64,000 nt of DNA from Diphasiastrum complanatum (Eukaryota > Streptophyta > Lycopodiopsida > Lycopodiales > Lycopodiaceae). Position 1 is the stretch's first letter. Every line of letters begins with the position of its first letter. The position numbers and the translations under genes are program-made. The notes under the pieces were generated by a model. The model had not been told where the DNA came from and searched no databases. It saw nothing but the letters and a program-made list of their open reading frames with translations. The stretch lies in assembly GCA_029204225.1 (NCBI GenBank), contig MU832111.1, positions 1 to 64,000 of the forward strand. The letters are read 5' to 3'. Below, one piece after another: positions 55,683-64,000 of the stretch.

Positions 55683-56820
55683 AATCCTTCACATGCTATC
55701 AGAGCTTGTGTTTTAGGTTATGAAGGAGGAAATCATATCTATCAATGATTTGGTGAAGATATCAAGGCTAGAGCATGCTAGAGAGGATTCTACACCAAAA
55801 TTGAGTTTTTTGTTTTTGTAGATCAAAACCCTATATAGGTTCATAAGCTTGATCAATTCCGATTTTTGAATTCACATACTGGATTTGGCTGATTTTTGGA
55901 TCACTGGATCAGCCTAATTGGTGGCTTATAGATTGCATATCAAATTTTCAGCATTTGCATGTAGATTTGGAATAATCAAATTTTTCTGATTTTGTCAAAA
56001 CCCTCATTTTGATTGGATCTCTAGATAGTGAGGTTGCTATACTTCATTTGAGTGTGTTTCAATCTTAGAAAGTGGAAAAAGTCATTAGATTGAGAATAGA
56101 TCATAGGTTGATCAAGATTCCATGATTCTATGGTATGATAAGAGGGCCAAAAGGGCTCGACACATGATCAAGATGAATGTTACCAATGAGCTTCTCAACG
56201 AAGTTGGTAAGTGTACTTCATCTAAGGATGCTTGGGATTCATTAAAGAAGCTCTATGAATCCAAGTCTACTTCTAGAGTGTTGACTCTAAGAAGGCAAAT
56301 CTTTTCTTATTTGCAAAAGAATGAAGAAAGTCCAAGTACTTTTGTTTTGAGGATGAAAGCATTGAATGATGAGTTGGCTTGCATTGATGAAAGCAGCAAG
56401 GAAGGAGATTGTTGGATGCTCATGGTAACATTGTTCAAAGTATTGTTATTCAAAAGACTTTGCCAAGTTCGATGGATCTTCAAGAGATCTTGATCAATGA
56501 GGAATATAGGCTTCAAGCAAGAAGTGGATCTACATCGACAGTTCAAGAGGAGGCTATGTTTGTGGCATCAAAGGACACTTTGCAAGTGAGTGCTACAAGA
56601 AGAAGAGAGATCAAGGAGACAAGCAAGGTAATCTTACTCTTGATGAGGATGGTTTGGATGTTCAAGATGCAAATGATGATGCTTTTGTGATGTCTTCATG
56701 TATGCTTGCTAATGATGGAGATCTAGATCCTTGGTGGATTGATAGTGGATCAAGTTTACACATGACTTTTCACAAAGAGTATTTTACTTCTTTGTTGGCA
56801 TATGGAGATGACAAGAGCAA
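55683..56820 (+). pseudogene. Copia B second copy: LTR end, leader, gag and protease start
   Basis: It starts with the last 11 bp of the copia B LTR (AATCCTTCACA) and a mutated primer site TGCTATCAGAGC (55694-55705). A leader near-identical to the complement of 27740-28125 follows, then gag at 56122-56493 (KRARHMIKMNVTNELLNEVG, LTLRRQIFSYLQKNEES) and, in shifted frames, the knuckle and protease (WWIDSGSSLHMT, FHKEYFTSLLAYGDD). It ends at about 56815, where a head-to-head gag remnant on the minus strand begins. Confidence 0.88.
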
Positions 56821-57210
56821 AGGATTGAACAAGATTTCCATATTCTTTCAAGCCATTAAGGATGACTTGTACTAGCTCATCTTGATTGGTTGTGACACTA
56901 ACACAAGCAAGCTCCCTATGAAGATCTAGCACTCTCCTCACTTCTTTGTGAACTTCGAAAGATCTAATTTCTAAGAGAGAGAGAATTGTAAAAGTATTTT
57001 TAGCTTCATAGATTGTGCATCCCAAGCTTCTTTATCAGATGTGCAAGAACTAATCTCTCTTAAAATCTCATTAGAGACATTCATTTTTATGAAGTGAAGA
57101 GGCATCCTAGCTCTCTTCTTAAATTTTTGTACTTCTTGTTGTCCTTGAGGCTCCTCCTCAAGTCCTAGTACAATGTCCATTACATCCTGGAGTATAAGAA
57201 TAGACTCCAA
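56780..57210 (-). pseudogene. Related copia gag remnant, head-to-head with copia B
   Basis: Minus strand: QDVMDIVLGLEEEP, FKKRARMPLHFIKMNVSNEI, CTSDKEAW, then after frame breaks VRRVLDLHRELACVS and LVQVILNGL. This is the same gag family as copia B but a different, diverged member (LHFIKMNVSNEIL against HMIKMNVTNELL). The rest of the element is absent. Confidence 0.75.
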
Positions 57211-58154
57211 TCTAACCTTCCAGATTGTAAAATTGGAGGTTTTAATCTTTCACTAGCTTCTAAGAGATAACCTTCCACATATGCCATTAAAGTGAAGATT
57301 CCTTGTAAGTAGACAAAAAAGGTATGTTGCTTTCTTTTTCACTATAGGACTCACAAAGAGGGTGTACTACCAATTCCTATGTAAAATCTTGCAACAAAAT
57401 TTGAGATAGATCTCAAATATCCTACCAATGCAATACAAGCTAGATCAACCTCTTAAATAAATTGGAGTATATGAAAATTTTGGTTCTAGCTTCCTTTGGC
57501 AAGAAAGAGGTGGTGTGCAAAAAGGTCCACTACTTATGCAACATATAGTTGACACATTTTGTTGTTCTGGATGTGGGTCTATAGTGCAGGCTTGTAAAAA
57601 TATGGGAAGACATTGTGTAGCCATGGATAGTGATGCATTGTTGATCCAACGCATTATTGAATTATACAATAAGATTAAGTGCACATGTTGACAATGTATG
57701 TTATGTTGCTTCTACCACTACTTTTGTAATGCTCAACTTCATAGATCATAAGGTTAACTCCTAAACCGTTGCTTTCCATAGGTCTAATAATTACTATAAA
57801 TAGTGTTGTTGTGATGAACTCAGATGAAAATGTTAAAACCTGGACGCATGGGATCATGGATGTGGATGATTTAGACAGTTGGTAGACCCCGTTGCAAGAG
57901 TACTACATGCATATTGAGTACGATCTAAAACTATCACATCAATGGGACTAATTGCACAACCAAGACTAGTTGAGAGGCTGATAGCACAATCATGAATTTG
58001 ATTCAGCCAATGAGACCACCTTGTCATGCACAGAGGCAAGAGGGGACCACTTCTAAATACAAAAAATAAAACCAACCATATCACGAAGCTCTTGGTCATG
58101 CACAAACATTAGTCACAAGGCCAGAGTTATTTCTAACACAACCTTCAGGTGAGA
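57211..58154. other. No gene recognised
   Basis: AT-rich sequence between two copia remnants with short minus-strand ORFs (57445-57684, 57675-57857, 57854-58105) lacking signatures. Part may be leader or LTR of the gag remnant at 57210. Confidence 0.4.
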
Positions 58155-58561
58155 GAGGCACACGCTAAAATGAACCTATTACTGACAATAAAGAATCAAT
58201 ACGCAAGGCATCTACTTTGTCTATCTTTGATAAGCTTCTGATGCTATATCTACACACACTTGTTCTTGATAGGAGATCATGGATGGTTGTTGTCGTTGTC
58301 AAGTCTGTTAGCACAGTTGCATGGGGTGAGCGTGAAAAGGGCCATGACGTGAGCTTTTGTTGAGATGAACGTTGGTAAAGATTTCGCCTTTTCTTCGCCT
58401 GTGAGAATTTACTTGTATTATGCAGACAATCGCGTTTTATTCGTCTATCTTATTTTACATGTAAATATGCAGACTGTGCGACAACGTGAGTAAAAATGCA
58501 GCATGAATGGAGGCAGATTAAAATGGGATTTAGGAGAGTAAAAGAGATAAATCCAACAACC
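58155..58561 (-). repeat. Copia A 3' LTR (truncated), inverted with its element
   Basis: The minus strand begins TGTTGGATTTATC after a C-rich (plus) polypurine complement at 58562-58571. The inner part (58160-58272) is the reverse complement of 28828-28940 in the 5' LTR. It breaks off at about 58155. Confidence 0.8.
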
Positions 58562-60081
58562 CCCCCCCCCGAATCTAGATCCGTGAATGCCTTGATCTAG
58601 ACTAAGCAATGCACAAAATTTGTTGTGTGCATTAACACTTAATGCTTTCATGAATATATCTGCAACCATGTCCTACGTTCTGCAGTATGTTAAGCTCACC
58701 TCCTTGTTGAGAACTTTGCCCCTGATGTAGTGATATCTGATTTCAATGTGCTTACTCCTAGAGTGAAATCTAGGGTTGACCGATAAGGCAATAGCACTCT
58801 GATTATCACAAAATAAAATTGTAGGGTTGTACTGATACAGATTAACGTCTGACAGTAAATTTCTCAACCAAAATGCTTCCTTAATAGATTGAGAAGCAGC
58901 AATGTATTCTACTTCTGTAGAAGAAAGTGCGATAGAGGTTTGCTTACAACTGTTCCATGAGATAGGACCGCCATTGAAGAAGAATGTAAATCCAGATGTG
59001 GACTTGCAATTGTCTACACTGTCCTCCCCAGCTTGCATCAAAATATCCACTGAGCTGATGAAGATTGTCGTTGCCGACATCTCCATAGCAGATGCACTGG
59101 TCCATGGTAGCTCGAATATACCTCATGACTCTTATGAGAGCCTTCCAATGGGTAATGCCAGGATTAGCCATATATTGACTAAGTGAGCTTACTACAAAAG
59201 AGATATCTGGTCTTGTATAGACCATTGCGTACATGAGAGATCCAAGTATCGATCGATAAGGATACTCTCTCATCTGCTCCTCTTCCTACTTGGTCTGGGG
59301 ACATTGGTCCTTTGACAAATGCAGGCCTAGATCCATCGGTGAGTGAGCTAATTTACAATTCATTAGATTGTATCTTTAAGAAAATTGTGAAGATACCTTT
59401 GTTGAGTGATGTAAATCAGTCATCTCGCTCTGTCTTTGTGGATCTGAATGCCCAGACAAAAGTGAGCTTCGCCCAGATTAGTCATGTCGAACTCTGAAAA
59501 CAACATCTGCTTAGATTCCTTGACCAAATTGGTATTGTTGCTGAAAAGCAACATATCATCCACGTATAAGATAATGATAATGAAGGATTGCTGCACTAAC
59601 TTGGAATAGATGTTGCAATCAGCAGTGCTTGGTTTGAATCCTTGTTCGATGAGGAATGTGTTGATCCTCTGAAACCAAGCTCTAGCAGACTATTTCGAAC
59701 TGTAAAGTGCTTTGTGGAGTTTACAGACATGATTCTTCATACCTTCCAGAACGTATCCTTCGGGCTGGATCATGTAGATGTCTTCTTGTATAACTCCATT
59801 CAGATAGGTTGTTTGTACATCAAGTTGATGTACTTTGAGGTCGACAGCTGCAGCATAAGACAGGAGCATTTGGATCAACGAATGTTTGACTACTAGATTG
59901 AAAGTTTCGTTGTAGTCGACGTTGGGGATCTGAGTGAATCCTTATGCTACCAGTCTTGCCTTCCTTCGATCAATTGTTCCATTGGCATTGTATTTGATCT
60001 TGAAGATCCATTTGCAATCAATGATATTGCAGCCAATAGGAGCTTCGACTAGTGACCACGTCTGGTTCTTGATCAAAGAGG
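58562..60081 (-). pseudogene. Copia A reverse transcriptase and RNase H (second half of the element)
   Basis: On the minus strand, from 60081 down: SSLIKNQTWSLVEAP, a reverse transcriptase core in pieces (DLKVHQLDVQTTYLNG 59690-59878, ILYVDDMLLF near 59570), YRSILGSLMYAM, TRPDISFVVSSLSQYM (58944-59273), RNase H (ALSSTEVEYIAASQSIKEAF, DNQSAIALSVNPRFHSRSKH, 58673-59086) and the C-terminal DIFMKALS. Several frameshifts and stops. The first codons here continue directly from REY at 30948, across the gypsy C target site. Confidence 0.9.
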
Positions 60082-60086
60082 AATAT

Positions 60087-60681
60087 TGTTAGAGCCTTTA
60101 CTCCATGTCCCGGTTATTTACAGTTTTCAGAGACACACGGTACGTTTTGTAATTATTGTAATTAGTGAAATGGCTAAGTCATTGGCCTGTGGTGACCCTT
60201 TGTAAGTAAATTGTAAATAAATTGTAATTAGTTGGCACTGGACCTCATAGAGTCGTGCTTAGCTTTGGCATGGGGTACTGGGTCATTTATTGGGAGTGGC
60301 TGGACTGACCTCCTAAAAAGTAGGAGAGTTGACTAGTCAATGGGACAGTTGTCATATGCTCACAGGGACACTTGGTCCAGTGAATGAGTGACACATGTTA
60401 GGGTTGACCGGTCAAACATGACACGTGCCACATGCTCACGGGGACACTTGGTCCAGTGTATGAGTGACACATGTCAGCCTACTCACTTGCCTATGTGTCA
60501 AGTACTGCCAAGTGGCAAGTGTCGACTGTGCATGGAATTGGCCATGTGTCGACGTTAGGAAACGTCAGGGTTAAGGGGTGCTTGAGGATTGTAAATAAGT
60601 GAGCCTAGGGAGAGGCATTCCTGATCATAATCTATGCAGCAAAGGTTGGGAGGAGACAAGGCAGCTAGCTCCACCATGTTT
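60087..60681 (+). repeat. Broken 5' LTR of gypsy C (first 595 bp), displaced by inversion
   Basis: Begins TGTTAGAGCC after ATATT-complement target bases (60082-60086) and matches the complement of 31653 down to about 31065, including the 76-bp tandem duplication. It stops at CCACCATGTTT (60681), where H+-ATPase coding starts. With 34320-34423 it makes up one LTR of about 699 bp, some 8 bp short of the intact copy. Confidence 0.94.
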
Positions 60682-60841
60682 TGTGAGCCTTGTGATGAAA
60701 ATAATCGTCATGTATACAATCCAACGTCGCAAGTATCGAGATGGCATCAACAACCTTTTAGTGCTCCTAATTGGTGGAATCGCCATGCCCACCGTGCTGT
60801 ATGTAACAATGGCTATTGTATCTCATCGTCTTTCCCAGCAA
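60682..60841 (+). pseudogene. H+-ATPase exon 7, remainder (M3-M4)
   Basis: It resumes the exon cut at 34424: [53 protein letters not shown], then donor GTATGA. The conserved Pro-Ile of the M4 motif GGIPIAMP is missing (a 6-bp deletion), removing the unwinding proline of the ion-binding helix. Confidence 0.94.
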
Positions 60842-60989
60842 GTATGATGATTGGGTCTTCAATTTTCTGGTCAAGTTCCAATTGGACACAAGCTGTTTGG
60901 TGTGAACTTATGGTCATACAAAGCATAAAACCTTGTTAATCATAACACTTTTATGCTGAGAGAATCGACATTGTTATTAATTTGTACAG

Positions 60990-61088
60990 GGTGCTATAAC
61001 AAAGCGCATGACAGCTATCGAGGAAATGGCAGGCATGCATGTTCTCTGCAGCGACAAAACCGGTACATTGACATTGAACTTAATTGAG
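60990..61088 (+). pseudogene. H+-ATPase exon 8 (phosphorylation site)
   Basis: Acceptor [42 protein letters not shown]; donor GTAAAA. The DKTGT phosphorylation motif survives. About seven residues usual between TLN and LIE (the K-L-x-V-D-K-N segment) are deleted in frame. Confidence 0.93.
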
Positions 61089-61413
61089 GTAAAAGTGCTA
61101 ATTTGGTTCTTACGAAAATACACCATCCATGCTTTTATCCTGCATCAGGACAAATCAACTCCAAATATGTTCTATCTTTGCTTCATCATCATGTTCATAG
61201 TAGCCGTTTTCTAATTATTACCAAATCAGAGCAATCAGTTGGGAAATTCAATATATAGTTTCTGTTGGTGCTCCTGTAACTAGAAGTACGCATCATTACG
61301 GAAGATGAATTTCTTATTATTGAAACATTTAGTCTATGATTAATGAGCATGGATGCGGGAAAGTTGTTTTATGGTAGTTTCTTATCATCAACTGCATTGG
61401 CATGTTTTAACAG

Positions 61414-61524
61414 TAGGAGTGGAACAAAGAGACTGTTTTCTTACTAGCAGCAAGAGCTTCAAGAACAGAGAATGAAGATGCAATTGATGCTGCCATTGTT
61501 GGGATGCTTGCTGATCCAAAGGAG
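61414..61524 (+). pseudogene. H+-ATPase exon 9, one-base insertion
   Basis: After acceptor TTTTAACAG the family frame (GVDKETV-like) is read only if one extra A near 61425 is ignored; then [28 protein letters not shown], donor GTAATT. Confidence 0.9.
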
Positions 61525-61658
61525 GTAATTTTATGTTTTGGTAGGAAAAACAGGGGGATTCACGAATATTCGTATTGGGATGCCTTATATAGACAGCATA
61601 AGGCTAGTATATTCAACATTGAGTGTTGGCATGCCGTTGTGGTCTCGTTCAACTGCAG

Positions 61659-61749
61659 GCTCGTGCACTCTTTGATCCCCCTCGCCACGATAGTGCAGAA
61701 ACTATCAGACAAGCTTTAAATCTTGGCGTGAATGTCAAGATGATTACAG
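61659..61749 (+). pseudogene. H+-ATPase exon 10 with large internal deletion
   Basis: Acceptor CAACTGCAG; ARA runs directly into [27 protein letters not shown]. In the family about 120 residues of the nucleotide-binding domain, including the KGAPE motif, lie between ARA and LFDPP; they are gone. One leftover base pairs in phase with exon 11. Confidence 0.93.
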
Positions 61750-61966
61750 GTGGGGTGTAACAGTCTGGTTTGTTTCTATTTGAATAAAATCTGACCTAGA
61801 GTTTCCAGATTTGATTGAAGGAAGTTTATTTGGAGATTGCTGAATTTCAGTTTAGAGATAATTAACATAGTTGCACGATCTATGATAATTCAAAAAAAAT
61901 TGTTGCAGAATTGATGCTTAATTTGTGAGCCAAAATGAGTCAGGTAAAGAATTTGTTTGTGGACAG

Positions 61967-62128
61967 GTGACCAGTTAGCCATCGCCAAAGAGACTGGTCG
62001 ACGTCTGGGTATGGGTACAAACATGTATCCATCGTCATCTTTGCTTGGCCGTCAAGATGAGAGCATTGCTGGATTGCCAGTCGATGAGCTGATTGAGAAA
62101 GCGGATGGCTTTGCTGGAGTATTTCCAG
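61967..62128 (+). pseudogene. H+-ATPase exon 11
   Basis: Acceptor [62 protein letters not shown]; donor CAG/GTACGC. Intact and close to the family (IAKE for the usual IGKE). Confidence 0.94.
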
Positions 62129-62229
62129 GTACGCAGCTTTTCCTGCTCCTTAATCTGTTAGCTTGGTTCTTAGAAAATGTGAAAGCGTGCGTGGTGATGG
62201 CCCAAGATTTAGCGTTACATGACTAAGAT

Positions 62230-62680
62230 TCAGGCAGTGCCAATAGGGCAGTGGGAATCCACTAAGGTTGGCCGCTTCTTCCTAAGCATACTCATCTCCC
62301 CTAATGATGTCAAAAACCACTGGAATACGTCTCCTGAGAAATTGTAGGACAGAAGGATCATAGCTGGCATTGTTCGAGAAGCGCCATGTGTTGCTGGTTC
62401 AAAAGCAGTAAATCTTCTACCTAGTCCTCCTCCTCAACCCAAGAAACTCCCTCGATGGTACTTGAAGGCAATTGGAGGAGAGATAATCGATATAGCCGAA
62501 TCTAGCCAACAAGGGGCTCAAAGAGTCCTAAGAGAGAAACTCAAAAGTTCAGCAATGAATTTTGCCTTGATGGCAAAAGTACCAAACGTTGAATAGCCTC
62601 AATCCTATGAAGAACCTTCACAACAAGAACTATGGGTCGAAGCCATGAAGGAAGCTAATTTTGCTTAGATTTAACTACGT
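62230..62680 (+). pseudogene. Copia pol fragment inside H+-ATPase intron 11
   Basis: Frame-broken segment with SSAMNFALMAKVPNVE, PQSYEEPSQQELWVEAMKEA, the copia region between integrase and reverse transcriptase. Upstream part (LPSPPPQPKKLPRWYLK) is a Pro-rich linker. No LTRs seen. Same sense as the gene. Confidence 0.7.
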
Positions 62681-62896
62681 TTAAGCATTATGTGGTCAAG
62701 CATTGTTTCGTATCTTCATTATCTGCTCTATTTTTTGCTGTGTATAACGTACATCTCTTCTTTTAAACTAGAGTTATGCAGTTCGTGTCCTTGTTAAATC
62801 CTGTGATGGTCTGACTATGGATCAAGTCTGTTTTAGGTTCTTTTGCAACGTTTGATCACTGTAGACTCATCTACTCACATTTCACTTTCTTATCAG

Positions 62897-63135
62897 AGCA
62901 TAAGTACGAAATTGTCAAACGACTGCAAAAAAAAGGACACATATGTGGAATGACGGGACATGGAGTGAATGATGCACATGCTTTGAAAAAAGCAGATATT
63001 GGTATTGCTGTAGCAGATGCCACTGATGCTGCAAGAAGTGCATCTGACATCGTTCTTACAGAACCTGGCCTTAGTGTCATCATCAGTGCTGTTTTAACAA
63101 GTCGTGCTATTTTTCAAAGGATGAAAAATTACACG
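62897..63135 (+). pseudogene. H+-ATPase exon 12 (P-domain hinge)
   Basis: Acceptor [68 protein letters not shown], then ...FQRMKNYT. The invariant TGDGVNDAPAL motif is [11 protein letters not shown], losing the Mg2+-binding Asp and the following Pro. The donor is ACG/GCAAGA, a GC instead of GT, which could be functional or a decayed site. Confidence 0.94.
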
Positions 63136-63429
63136 GCAAGATGTTCCTGAGACCTAGATTGAGATATACATAAGGGATCGAGTGACTTTGTTTCGTGTTC
63201 ATTTTATCTTCCAATAAGTTTTCGTTTAAGGCAGTTGCATCTTGGATTGTCCATCGTCATCTTGATAATGCTACCTGGCATGTGGTTGCAATTGTGTAAA
63301 GTTAGGGGGGCATTTCTTTAACAAACCCTGAATTTGCAATACATCCGGAAATGACATTCAAAATGTATATTAAGGGTGACTTAATAGAACGTGCAGAGTA
63401 AAAGTTGACGTTATGTTTTTATTCTGCAG

Positions 63430-63462
63430 ATTTATGCTGTTTCAATCACAATTCGCATTGTG
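63430..63462 (+). pseudogene. H+-ATPase exon 13 (33 bp)
   Basis: Acceptor TATTCTGCAG; IYAVSITIRIV; donor GTG/GTAAAG. A micro-exon typical of plant H+-ATPase genes; intact. Confidence 0.9.
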
Positions 63463-63774
63463 GTAAAGTGTAACAGTTTATGGTGGTGGGTCTCTTTATA
63501 ATCTGTTCCAAAATGGGTAATCCTTTTGCAGAAACATTTAAGTCGAAATTGTGCTCGCGCTGACAACTTGGCCACCAGCAATTGTGTAGTGGCTTTCAAG
63601 TCCAAAATTCATATCATTTGGTGGAAGATCTCATAATTTTTCCCGTGATACTTAGATCACACGCATATGCTTATAAGTTCAGTTCATCTGGATCAAGTAC
63701 ACGTTTAATCTAGTCTATTTGTCTGTGGTTTGCCGTACTATGATCTAATAAATCCGTTGCTCAATGTCTGGCAG

Positions 63775-63856
63775 TTGGGTTTTATGCTGCTTACACTCAT
63801 ATGGAAGTTCGATTTTTCACCTTTTATGATCCTCATTATCGCTATCCTGAATGATG
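63775..63856 (+). pseudogene. H+-ATPase exon 14 (M6 region)
   Basis: Acceptor [36 protein letters not shown] plus one base; donor G/GTTGGT. Intact. The remaining C-terminal exons (from G-T-I-M-T-I onward) lie past the window end. Confidence 0.92.
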
Positions 63857-64000
63857 GTTGGTTGATATACCTATTCATAATAATTCACAAGTTCATATTT
63901 AGAAAGATTCTTTCCTGTGTCAATTCAATTTCTATCACAAATCAATCTGCTTCACTGAAGCACATTAGTCGAAGAGGAAGTAGAATTGAGCATAGCTCAG
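63857..64000 (+). other. Start of next H+-ATPase intron
   Basis: AT-rich intron-like sequence after the exon 14 donor to the end of the window; no exon visible. Confidence 0.7.

Noticed and set aside
58562-58571. Poly-C run as an assembly gap or error
   Set aside because: It is the complement of the copia A polypurine tract immediately before the LTR start; the other copy has a matching G run at 54600-54606.
30949-60681. Inversion by recombination between inverted gypsy C LTRs
   Set aside because: The right break is in an exon, not in an LTR; 60087-60681 is the moved part of the broken LTR itself, not a third copy.
34424-63856. Two independent H+-ATPase gene copies in opposite orientation
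   Set aside because: There is no overlap between them: exons 1-6 and 37 bp of exon 7 are on one side, the rest of exon 7 onward on the other. Two separate truncated copies would not end within one codon of each other beside complementary parts of one LTR.

Overview
The window is nuclear DNA of a land plant, most likely a seed plant with a large, repeat-rich genome. The evidence is spliced plant genes with GT-AG introns of up to about 9 kb, a plasma-membrane H+-ATPase (AHA family), an LWD/TTG1-like WD40 gene and many nested Ty1/copia and Ty3/gypsy elements using the initiator-Met tRNA primer. The species cannot be named from the sequence.

Layout. (1) 274-18452, minus strand: one probable gene spread over about 18 kb. 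A SURP-domain exon (17378-18452), a basic/Ser-rich exon (8241-8676) and four C-terminal exons (down to 274) join in matching splice phase. They end in a helical domain resembling the SRI/C3H38-type C-terminus. A nearly perfect, very young chromovirus (10145-16343, identical-length LTRs with one mismatch, TSD GCTAG) sits in its large intron, with a MITE-like foldback beside it. (2) 20921-28598: decayed copia and gypsy pieces, mostly minus strand. (3) 28828-34423: a copia element (copia A) interrupted by a gypsy element (gypsy C). (4) 34424-40445, minus strand: the 5' half of an H+-ATPase gene. (5) 40446-52628: its former upstream region, a decayed gypsy element, copia scraps and simple repeats. 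(6) 52629-53714: an intact WD40 gene, the only clean single-copy ORF in the right half. (7) 54465-60681: copia LTRs and coding pieces, including the missing second half of copia A and the missing part of a gypsy C LTR. (8) 60682-64000, plus strand: the 3' half of the H+-ATPase gene.

Main discovery. Blocks 3, 4, 7 and 8 fit together only if the 26 kb between about 34424 and 60681 has been inverted. Turning it back repairs three things at once: an LTR of gypsy C (104 + 595 bp, against 705 bp in its partner), copia A (whose reading frame resumes across the gypsy C insertion), and the H+-ATPase exon cut between two codons. About 8 bp was lost at the LTR break and about 4 bp at the gene break. The breaks look like end joining rather than LTR-LTR recombination. 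The H+-ATPase is now a pseudogene in two opposed halves, with stops, frameshifts, deletions and lost catalytic residues.
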